In this document: piece by piece, positions 7,029 through 13,400 of the stretch
How positions within the stretch are numbered: position 1 is the stretch's first letter
Layout: each line of letters begins with the position of its first letter
Assembly: GCA_021604885.1 (NCBI GenBank)
Contig: BQJV01000030.1
Location: 1-14,437, forward strand
DNA from: Acidimicrobiales bacterium
Lineage (GTDB): Bacteria > Actinomycetota > Acidimicrobiia > Acidimicrobiales > Aldehydirespiratoraceae
Direction of reading: 5' to 3'
DNA length: 14,437 bases
Translations under genes and position numbers: made by a program
The notes under the pieces: generated by a model
Databases searched by the model: none
What the model was told of the DNA's origin: nothing
The model's input: the letters and a program-made list of their open reading frames with translations, nothing else

Positions 7029-8641
7029 TGCAGTCACTCCTCCTCGCCGCCGGTGGCTCCGCCACGTTCCCCGTGCTCTCCGCGCTCGTCGTCCTGCCGG
7101 TGATCGGCGCCCTGTTCCTGCTGCTGCTGCCCAACAGCCGCCCGGAGAACTTCAAGCAGATCACCTTCCTCTTCTCGGCGGTCGTCGGAGCGATGGCCAT
7201 CTGGGTCCTCACCGCGTTCGACACGAGTCCCGCCCATGCGGCGGAGATGCAGCTGGAGAACTCCCACACGTGGATCGAGAGTCTCGGCATCTCGTGGCAC
7301 CTCGGGATCGACGGCATCTCGCTGTGGCTCGTCGTGCTGACCGGCGTGATCTTCCCGATCGCGATCGTGGCGATCGACGCCGAACACACGCCCAAGGCGT
7401 ATTACGCGTGGCTGCTCGTGCTCGAGGCCGGCTGCATGGGCGTGTTCCTCGCCCTCGACCTGTTCGCGTTCTTCGTCTTCTTCGAGATCGTCCTGATCCC
7501 GATGTACTTCCTGATCGGCCAGTGGGGCCACGGTGAACGGGCCTACGCGGCGACGAAGTTCTTCATCTACACGATGTTCGGCTCGGCGCTCATGCTCGTG
7601 GGCATCCTGTCGCTCGCGTTCCTGAACGAGGCCGAGACCGGGGTCCTCACCTTCAACCTGATCGAGCTCGCCGAATCGCAGGCGATCGCCACCACGACCG
7701 CCCGCTGGATCTTCCTGTCGTTCGCGCTCGCGTTCGCCGTGAAGGTGCCGCTCTTCCCGGTCCACACCTGGCTGCCGGACGCTCACACCAACGCGCCGAC
7801 CGCCGGTTCGGTCATCCTCGCCGCGGTGATGCTCAAGCTCGGCACCTACGGGTTCCTCCGCTTCGGCATCTACCTCTTCCCGGAGGCCGCGGTCTGGTTC
7901 GCACCGGCGCTCGTCACCCTCGGCACGATCGGCATCATCTACGGCGCCGTCGCGGCGACGATGCAGCGCGATCTCAAGCGGCTCGTCGCCTACTCCTCGG
8001 TCGCCCATCTCGGCTTCATCGTGATCGGCACCTTCGCCCTCAACACCGAAGGCATCGAGGGCGGCATCCTCCAGATGGTCAACCACGGCCTCTCGACCGG
8101 TGCGCTCTTCCTGCTGGTCGGCTGGATCTACGACCGCCGACACACCCGCGAGATCAGCGAACTCGGCGGGCTCCAGAAGCCGGCGCCGTACTTCGCCGGT
8201 GTCTTCATGGTCGTCATGCTGTCATCGATCGGCCTGCCCGGGCTCAACGGGTTCGTCGGCGAGTTCCTGACCCTCATCGGCGCGTTCGCCGCCCATCGTT
8301 GGTGGGCCGTCGTCGCCGCCAGTGGTGTGATCATCGCCGCGCTCTACCTGCTGTGGGCCTACCAGCGGGTCTTCCACGGCCCCGCCGAGGGCGACAACGC
8401 CACGATGAAGGATCTCACGCTGAAGGAGGCGTTCATCATGGCGCCGTTCCTCTTCGGCATCGTGTTCATGGGCGTCTACCCGAAGCCGGTGATCGAGCGG
8501 ATGGAGCCGGCGGTCGACGCACTGATCTCCCATGTCGAATTCCACGTCGACGATTTCGAGGAGCCGACCGCCGACATCGTGGTCCCGGTCGCCGCCGACG
8601 ACCACGGCGATGATGCCGAGGACGCGGAGGACGATCACTGA
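7028..8641 (+). CDS. nuoM: NADH-quinone oxidoreductase subunit M
   Basis: This 537-aa antiporter-like proton-pumping subunit lies between NuoL and NuoN in the membrane arm. Typical motifs are FFEIVLIPMYFLIGQWG with E153, FAVKVPLFPVHTWLPDAHT with K239, and the NuoM hallmark APTAGSVILAAVMLKLGTYG. I chose the ATG at 7028, which shares its A with the nuoL stop (TGATG). An in-frame GTG at 7001 would overlap the nuoL C-terminus and adds only hydrophilic residues. The last ~30 residues form an acidic tail dotted with His (VAADDHGDD, ending EDDH) that is not part of the core fold. Its stop overlaps the nuoN ATG by one base. Confidence 0.96.
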   Translation: MQSLLLAAGGSATFPVLSALVVLPVIGALFLLLLPNSRPENFKQITFLFSAVVGAMAIWVLTAFDTSPAHAAEMQLENSHTWIESLGISWHLGIDGISLWLVVLTGVIFPIAIVAIDAEHTPKAYYAWLLVLEAGCMGVFLALDLFAFFVFFEIVLIPMYFLIGQWGHGERAYAATKFFIYTMFGSALMLVGILSLAFLNEAETGVLTFNLIELAESQAIATTTARWIFLSFALAFAVKVPLFPVHTWLPDAHTNAPTAGSVILAAVMLKLGTYGFLRFGIYLFPEAAVWFAPALVTLGTIGIIYGAVAATMQRDLKRLVAYSSVAHLGFIVIGTFALNTEGIEGGILQMVNHGLSTGALFLLVGWIYDRRHTREISELGGLQKPAPYFAGVFMVVMLSSIGLPGLNGFVGEFLTLIGAFAAHRWWAVVAASGVIIAALYLLWAYQRVFHGPAEGDNATMKDLTLKEAFIMAPFLFGIVFMGVYPKPVIERMEPAVDALISHVEFHVDDFEEPTADIVVPVAADDHGDDAEDAEDDH

Positions 8642-10371
8642 TGCTCGCCCAGGTCACCTCCCCTCCCGTCCAGACACCGGACGTCGTCTGGTCGGCGCTC
8701 ACGCCGCTGATGACCCTTGCCGTGGGCGCGATCCTGCTGATCATGTTCCGCTCGATCGTGAAGCGGATGCCGGCGGAGTTCGACGCGGCGATCACGACGG
8801 CGATCGGCCCCGCGACCGTGCTCGGCATGTGGATCGTCGGTGGCCTGGTGGGCAACGACGTCCCCCTGGCCGATCTTCGTGACGACGTCTCGGAGCCGGT
8901 GTTCTACATCGGCCTCATTGCGGTGCTCGTGCTCTCGGCGGGATTCGTGCGGTCGATGCGCATCGGATTCGACGCGGCGTTCACGGTCGGCGTCGGTCTC
9001 GTGTCGTTCGTCGCCACGGTCGTGCTCTGGCAGCAGCACTTCCGACCCGCGGATCTGAGCGAAGCCGACCTCCTGGCCGGCGCGAATCCCGGCGGCGGCC
9101 CGATCGCCGCCTTCGGCACCCAGTACGGGCTCGACGGCTTCGCTCTGGTGTTCGGTGGGCTCATCGCACTCGCCGTCGTCTCCAGCGCACTGTTGTTCGA
9201 CGGCTATCTGCGTCGTGAACGGCTCGAGGGCGCGGAGATGTACGTCCTGCTGATGCTGTCCGCCGCCGGTGGACTCGTCATGGTCGGGGCCAACGATCTG
9301 ATCGTGCTCTTCCTCGGACTGGAGACGCTGTCGATCGCGGTCTACGTGATGGCGGCGATGCACAGCCGCCGCACCGAGGCGTTGGAAGCGGGCCTCAAGT
9401 ACTTCGTGCTCGGCGCGTTCTCCTCCGCCTTCCTGCTCTACGGCATGGCGATGGTGTACGGCGCGACCGGATCGCTCAACCTCCTCGAGATCCGGGCCTA
9501 CCTCGAAGCCACGATCCTGATCGACGACGCAATGCTGTTGATCGGCTTCGGCATGCTGCTCGTCGGACTCGGGTTCAAGGTCGCGGCCGTGCCGTTCCAC
9601 GCATGGACGCCGGACGTCTACCAGGGTGCGCCCACGCCCGTTGTCGCCTTTATGGCATCGGCCGTCAAGGCCGCCGGGTTCGCCGCGCTGGTGCGCGTCT
9701 TCTACCTGTCCTTCATCGGCTTCGCCGAGGACTGGCAGCCGGTGATCTACGCCCTCGCCGTCGCCACCCTCCTGCTGGGATCGCTGCTCGCGATCGTGCA
9801 GCGCGACGCCAAACGCATGCTCGCGTACTCGTCGATCAGCCACGCCGGCTTCATTCTGGTCGGCGTGCAGGCGGCCACGGGACGTGGCGTCGCCTCGGTC
9901 GTGTTCTACGCCGCGGCGTACACGTTCCTCGTGATCGGCTCGTTCGGCGTGTTGACGGTCGTCTCGGGTGAGGGCGACCGTGCCACGAGCCTCGATGATC
10001 TCAACGGACTCAACCGTCGCAACCCGGCGTTGGCGTTCGCGTTCACGATCTTCCTGCTCGGCCAGGCCGGTGTGCCCCTCACGACCGGCTTCGTGGCCAA
10101 GTTCGAGGTGATCGGGGCCGCGGTGGACGCCCGTTCCTTCTGGCTGGCGATCATCGCGATGATCGCCGCCGTCGTGTCGGCCTTCCTCTACCTGCGCATC
10201 GTGCTGTCGATGTATCTCGGTTCGGCGGACGAGGAAGCCGAGCCGATCTCGGTGAATCCGGCCGCCGCCGTCGCGATCGTGGCGGCGCTGCTGCTCACCA
10301 TCGGCTTCGGTGTGGTCCCCGGCCCGATCGATCAGCTGGCGAACGACGCGATTCTGGCCTTCACCGGCTGA
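8641..10371 (+). CDS. nuoN: NADH-quinone oxidoreductase subunit N
   Basis: This is the third antiporter-like pumping subunit of complex I, 576 aa with about 14 predicted helices. Conserved features are FLGLETLSIAVYVMAAM with E228, GFKVAAVPFHAWTPDVYQGA with K313, MASAVKAAGF with K343, and the downstream VQRDAKRMLAYSSISHAGF. The protein is longer than E. coli NuoN (485 aa) because it has extra N-terminal helices, as in many actinobacterial versions. The ATG at 8641 shares its A with the nuoM stop. This is the last recognised nuo gene. The next gene starts 3 bp after the stop, so the transcript probably continues. Confidence 0.96.
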   Translation: MLAQVTSPPVQTPDVVWSALTPLMTLAVGAILLIMFRSIVKRMPAEFDAAITTAIGPATVLGMWIVGGLVGNDVPLADLRDDVSEPVFYIGLIAVLVLSAGFVRSMRIGFDAAFTVGVGLVSFVATVVLWQQHFRPADLSEADLLAGANPGGGPIAAFGTQYGLDGFALVFGGLIALAVVSSALLFDGYLRRERLEGAEMYVLLMLSAAGGLVMVGANDLIVLFLGLETLSIAVYVMAAMHSRRTEALEAGLKYFVLGAFSSAFLLYGMAMVYGATGSLNLLEIRAYLEATILIDDAMLLIGFGMLLVGLGFKVAAVPFHAWTPDVYQGAPTPVVAFMASAVKAAGFAALVRVFYLSFIGFAEDWQPVIYALAVATLLLGSLLAIVQRDAKRMLAYSSISHAGFILVGVQAATGRGVASVVFYAAAYTFLVIGSFGVLTVVSGEGDRATSLDDLNGLNRRNPALAFAFTIFLLGQAGVPLTTGFVAKFEVIGAAVDARSFWLAIIAMIAAVVSAFLYLRIVLSMYLGSADEEAEPISVNPAAAVAIVAALLLTIGFGVVPGPIDQLANDAILAFTG

Positions 10372-10374
10372 TCC

Positions 10375-10845
10375 ATGGAACCCGGCGGCCAAGGGGAACA
10401 CGGCCCGCTGCCGGTTGCGTGGGACGAGGCCCGCGAGGTCGTCGCCCTCGGGCTCACCCTGTGCGCCGCACTGATGGCCGCCGCACCGATCGTGAGTCGG
10501 CTCATCGACGGTCAACTCGACCGCTGGGCATGGAACGGCACGCTCATTTCGTCGACCACACCGTCCGTCGGTGTGGTGATCCTCGGCGCTGCTGTCCTCG
10601 TGGCCACGACGCCCGCTGTCGACGTCGCGCCCGGCACCCGACGTGCCGTGAGCATCGTGAGCACGGTGATCACCGTGCTCGCGGTCGTGCTCATTCTCGA
10701 CATCCTCTTCGGACCGACGGCCGGCGGCGTGCGCGAGTTCTTCCGTCGCTTCCCGACCATTCTCCGCTCGCCGCTGCCGACTGCGCTGATGGCCGGTATG
10801 GCCGGATGGTTGGGTCGCCGCGTCGTACCCTTCCCCGGTGGTTGA
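10375..10845 (+). CDS. Predicted membrane protein of unknown function
   Basis: I do not recognise this 156-aa protein. It has a short hydrophilic N-terminus, then hydrophobic segments near residues 22-42, 61-79 and 91-112 and a weaker one near 133-147, suggesting three or four membrane helices. A basic patch (REFFRRF) precedes the last segment. The ATG lies only 3 bp after the nuoN stop with no clear Shine-Dalgarno sequence, so translation probably depends on ribosomes finishing nuoN. The 3' end overlaps the next gene by 8 bp. Its position suggests co-transcription with nuo, but nothing in the sequence shows a complex I role. Two strong inverted repeats lie in its coding sequence (10555-10577 and 10659-10680). 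Confidence 0.75.
   Translation: MEPGGQGEHGPLPVAWDEAREVVALGLTLCAALMAAAPIVSRLIDGQLDRWAWNGTLISSTTPSVGVVILGAAVLVATTPAVDVAPGTRRAVSIVSTVITVLAVVLILDILFGPTAGGVREFFRRFPTILRSPLPTALMAGMAGWLGRRVVPFPGG
10555..10577. repeat. Perfect 9-bp inverted repeat with 5-nt loop
   Basis: ACCACACCG at 10555-10563 is followed by a 5-base loop and its exact reverse complement at 10569-10577, within the small membrane-protein gene. It has no following T-run, so it is not a typical terminator. It may be chance in GC-rich coding DNA. Confidence 0.5.
10659..10680. promoter_or_regulatory. 22-bp perfect palindrome (possible operator)
   Basis: The half-site GAGCACGGTGA (10659-10669) is followed directly by its exact reverse complement (10670-10680), with no spacer. 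It lies inside the small membrane-protein gene, about 158 bp upstream of the VanY-like gene start. A perfect two-fold symmetric site of this size could bind a dimeric regulator. The regulatory role is inference only. Confidence 0.35.
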
Positions 10846-12037
10846 GCTGCGGCGACTTTTTCTCGGCGGACTGGTGGTCGCGCTGCTTGCGGTCTCTCCG
10901 GCATCGGCGGACATCGCTGCCGACGTGGTCGAGGCCGACACCTACCTCGGTATCTGGGACGACGCGAACTTCCGTGGCGTGGACCGCCCGCCGGACGACA
11001 TCTACGACCTCTTCATCGACATCACGGGGAACGCGGACCTCGACAGTCGCATCCGGACGCTCGCGGAGGACCGCGGGTACCGCCGTCAGCCCGTCGCGAA
11101 CGTCGACCTCGTCCCCGTCGACGGGCGACTGCTCCAGGCCCCGGCCGCGGAGGCGTGGGAGGCGCTGCAGGCCGCGGCTCGTTCCGAGGGTGTGTCGCTG
11201 ATACTCACGTCGGCGTTCCGTGACCTTCGGGACCAGCAGTTCCTGTTCCGTGATCGATTGGCCGGGCGCACCTCCGATGCGGGGATCGAGGCCGCGCTGC
11301 GGCTTTCGGCCCCGCCGGGCTATTCGAAGCACCACACGGGGTACGCGATCGATGTCGGTCAGGCCGGCGAGGACCGTCCGGGGTTCGTCAACACCCGGGC
11401 GTACGCGTGGTTGGCCGCCGACGACTTCGCCCAGGCCAAGGCCTACGGATTCGTCCCCTCGTACCCGGCGGACGGCGCCCTCATGGGCCCCGATCCCGAG
11501 GCCTGGGAGTTCGTCTGGGTCGGCACGGGGCGGATCGCGTGCGCGCTCGGGGCCCAGTTCCCCACCGGGTTCTGCGATGTCGGGCCGGGACCGCGAGCCG
11601 ATGACATCGCCTGGCTGAGCGAGGTCGGCGTCACCGTCGGCTGTGCCCCCGGACGCTTCTGTCCCGACGATCCCGTGTTGCGAGGCGAGGCCGCGTCGAT
11701 GCTCTGGCGGCTCTACGGCGCGCCGGCCGCGACCGAGCAGGCACCGTTCGACGACGTCTTCGCGACGGACCACTTCGCCACGGCCGTGGACTGGATGTGG
11801 AGCGAGGGTCTGACCTCCGGCACGAGCGAGACGACGTTCTCTCCCGACGATCTGTTCACGCCCGATGCCGCGCTTGCCGTCCTCCTCCGGGTTGCGGCGG
11901 CCGATCTCCCCGAGACGTCGGGTCTCGGTGCCCCGGTGGTCGACTTCGCGGCCGACCCCGTCATCATCGGCGACATCGGCCCACAACTCGGCCGCGCCGA
12001 GTTCGCCAGCATCCTCCGCGCCACCGCCATCGGCTGA
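10838..12037 (+). CDS. Secreted M15/VanY-like peptidase with C-terminal SLH-like repeats
   Basis: This 399-aa protein begins with a signal peptide (basic start LRR, hydrophobic core, likely cleavage after SPASA at residue 24). Residues ~85-230 match the D-alanyl-D-alanine carboxypeptidase family (peptidase M15B, VanY-like), which trims peptidoglycan stem peptides outside the membrane. SAFRDLRDQ (S125, R128, Q133) and SKHHTGYAID (zinc ligands H165 and D172) fit the family. The usual EPWH[WF]RYVG box reads EAWEFVWVG, so the catalytic Glu is kept (E221) but the third zinc ligand His is E224. Two S-layer-homology-like repeats follow (residues 245-291 and 304-351), with a degenerate third. They probably tether the enzyme to the cell surface. 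It starts with GTG, overlaps the preceding gene by 8 bp and lacks a clear ribosome binding site. Activity is uncertain because of E224. Confidence 0.87.
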   Translation: MVELRRLFLGGLVVALLAVSPASADIAADVVEADTYLGIWDDANFRGVDRPPDDIYDLFIDITGNADLDSRIRTLAEDRGYRRQPVANVDLVPVDGRLLQAPAAEAWEALQAAARSEGVSLILTSAFRDLRDQQFLFRDRLAGRTSDAGIEAALRLSAPPGYSKHHTGYAIDVGQAGEDRPGFVNTRAYAWLAADDFAQAKAYGFVPSYPADGALMGPDPEAWEFVWVGTGRIACALGAQFPTGFCDVGPGPRADDIAWLSEVGVTVGCAPGRFCPDDPVLRGEAASMLWRLYGAPAATEQAPFDDVFATDHFATAVDWMWSEGLTSGTSETTFSPDDLFTPDAALAVLLRVAAADLPETSGLGAPVVDFAADPVIIGDIGPQLGRAEFASILRATAIG

Positions 12038-12053
12038 TCTTCTTGGCCAGGAA

Positions 12054-12124
12054 GTTTGGACAGGGGGTCAGACACCTGTCCAACCTGAAGGTGGGACGGG
12101 ACTCTGACCCCGGCGTCTCACCTG
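12054..12124 (+). repeat. REPIN-like repeat, copy 2, between convergent genes
   Basis: This 71-bp segment is the inverted counterpart of 4311-4383. The first unit is a hairpin, TTGGACAG 12056-12063 pairing with CTGTCCAA 12076-12083, around GGGGTCAGACAC. The second unit carries the same core in the opposite orientation (TCTGACCCC 12103-12111) between GGTGGGAC and a degenerate GTCTCACC. The two 9-bp cores can also pair with each other. It lies 17 bp after the VanY-like gene and 36 bp from the end of the minus-strand gene, a typical position for REP elements. There it could act as a bidirectional mRNA-stabilising or terminating hairpin. There is no T-run. Confidence 0.87.
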
Positions 12125-12159
12125 TGATCGACCCGACCGGGTCAGCCGCGTTGGAGCTC

Positions 12160-12936
12160 TCATGTGCAGCCGCTGCTGTAGACGCCGATGCGCTCGGAGA
12201 CCTGCTGGTCGTTGATCTCGACGAACACGGTCGCGGTGCCGGGCTGCACGCCGCTCCAACGACCCTTCATGTGGATGAGTGGGTTGCGGAAGCGGATGGT
12301 GATCGTGTCGAACCACTCGCCCTCGACCTCCCACCACACATCGCCGTCGAGATCGTCGAGCGCATCGGAGATCGCGAAGCAGTCACCGGTGCGCTGCACC
12401 ATGTCGACGACGACGGGGGAGTAGTCGGTGGTCAGCCCCGGGTCGGTGGGATGGTCGACGTCGCCCGGCGCGACGCGGGTGCCGTCGGCGTCCTCGTAGA
12501 CGTAGTCCCACACGTCCCGCACGTCGCCGACCGCCGCGGCCAGCTCGTAGACGGGCTGGAGCTCGTCGACGGTCTTGGTGCACTCGATGGCGATGTCGGG
12601 ATCGACGGCCACCGTGGTCTGCGCGATCACCACGCGTCCGTGGAGAAGCCGGACAGGGATTGCGGCGCCGACCGCACGGATCGGGTGCGCGGTGGTGTCG
12701 GCCGGCGCGAGCGTGCCGTCGCCCCAGTCGATCGTGGCATTGGCGGGCGCGTTCGTGAGTGAACACGACACGTCGTGGCCATAGATCGCCGTGGCGTCGC
12801 AGGTGATCGCGGCACCGTCGGTGCGGGCATCGACGTCGTCGGTGCTGTCTGCCACGAGGAGTGCGATGCCGAGCAAGGCCACGAGGACGAGCGCGCCGGC
12901 GATCCATCGGGGACGGCTCGCAGGCGACGGCGGCAT
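12160..12936 (-). CDS. Membrane-anchored extracytoplasmic protein with PKD-like motif
   Basis: I do not recognise the family of this 258-aa protein. I place the start at the ATG at 12936 because a hydrophobic anchor (residues 11-29, GALVLVALLGIALLVA) follows directly. The open frame upstream of it would run into the divergent gene. After the anchor comes a short beta-type domain with the PKD-like motif ATIDWGDGT (residues 67-75), flanked by C46 and C58, which may form a disulfide. The C-terminal ~140 residues (C119, C186, C257) are rich in Asp and Trp and match no family I can name. The protein probably sits outside the membrane, held by its N-terminal helix. It converges with the VanY-like gene and diverges from the 120-aa gene. 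Confidence 0.75.
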   Translation of the reverse strand: MPPSPASRPRWIAGALVLVALLGIALLVADSTDDVDARTDGAAITCDATAIYGHDVSCSLTNAPANATIDWGDGTLAPADTTAHPIRAVGAAIPVRLLHGRVVIAQTTVAVDPDIAIECTKTVDELQPVYELAAAVGDVRDVWDYVYEDADGTRVAPGDVDHPTDPGLTTDYSPVVVDMVQRTGDCFAISDALDDLDGDVWWEVEGEWFDTITIRFRNPLIHMKGRWSGVQPGTATVFVEINDQQVSERIGVYSSGCT

Positions 12937-12991
12937 GACCCCAGGGTACGGTTCTGGCAGGAGCCGTGTTCGAGCGTCCGGGAGGTGTGTC
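12937..12991. promoter_or_regulatory. Divergent intergenic region, probable promoters
   Basis: These 55 bp separate two divergent genes and must hold at least one promoter. TACGGT (plus strand, near 12947) and TACCCT (minus strand, same area) fit a TANNNT -10 pattern, but I see no convincing -35 element. GGAGGT at 12981-12986 is a good ribosome binding site for the plus-strand gene. Confidence 0.35.
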
Positions 12992-13354
12992 GTGAAGCGA
13001 ACCATTCGCGAGCGGATGCGCGATGCGATGAGCACCTGGGCCGATCGCCGCATGGTGCAGAAGCCGGGCATGCACGAGGGCGGGCTCGGCCAGGCCATCC
13101 GCGACGTCGGTGGCTACTACCAGCCGATGCCGAACAACCGGCTCATCGACACGATCGGCGAGACCCACAGGAGCTACAACGAGTCGATCAACCGACGTCT
13201 CCCGCCGAGTACCCATGTCTCGCACAACGATGCGTTGCGGCGGGGTCTGGTCATGCCCATGAGCGAGCGCTGCGTCGAGGACTGGGACGCGCCGTCAGTC
13301 GCGGTCGATCCGGCCGAGCTCGATGTCGCGCCGGAGGACCGGCCGGACTTCTGA
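12992..13354 (+). CDS. Hypothetical protein, 120 aa
   Basis: This is a small soluble protein that I do not recognise. I chose the GTG at 12992 because GGAGGT at 12981-12986 is well spaced before it and the basic N-terminus (KRTIRERMRDAM) looks like a real protein start. The open frame extends further upstream but there overlaps the minus-strand gene. There is no signal peptide or membrane segment. The middle is Gly/Tyr/Pro-rich (GGYYQPMPNNR) and the C-terminus is acidic (PAELDVAPEDRPDF). There is one cysteine. Codon use resembles that of its neighbours. It ends 46 bp before the next gene on the same strand. Confidence 0.65.
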   Translation: MKRTIRERMRDAMSTWADRRMVQKPGMHEGGLGQAIRDVGGYYQPMPNNRLIDTIGETHRSYNESINRRLPPSTHVSHNDALRRGLVMPMSERCVEDWDAPSVAVDPAELDVAPEDRPDF

Positions 13355-13364
13355 CGAGCGTTTT

Positions 13365-13400
13365 GGACGGCGTTCGTTTCGAGCCGCGAAACTGCCGTCC
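13365..13400 (+). promoter_or_regulatory. Nested inverted repeat abutting the next start codon
   Basis: The outer arms GGACGGC (13365-13371) and GCCGTCC (13394-13400) and the inner arms GTTTCG (13376-13381) and CGAAAC (13387-13392) are all perfect. The outer arm ends on the base before the ATG at 13401. It occupies the place where a ribosome binding site would be expected, and none is visible. It could be an operator for a dimeric regulator or an RNA hairpin controlling translation. No T-run follows, so a terminator is unlikely. Confidence 0.5.

Noticed and set aside
4650..7037. A very long open frame on the minus strand opposite nuoL
   Set aside because: It is Arg/Asp/Glu/His-rich low-complexity sequence produced by the GC-rich codon pattern of nuoL, which is a clear family member.
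8635..10941. A very long open frame on the minus strand opposite nuoN and the next gene
   Set aside because: It has the same shadow composition; the plus strand carries recognisable NuoN motifs.
12937..13098. N-terminal extension of the minus-strand PKD-like protein
   Set aside because: The extension would overlap the divergent gene and bury the membrane anchor; the ATG at 12936 puts the anchor at the N-terminus.
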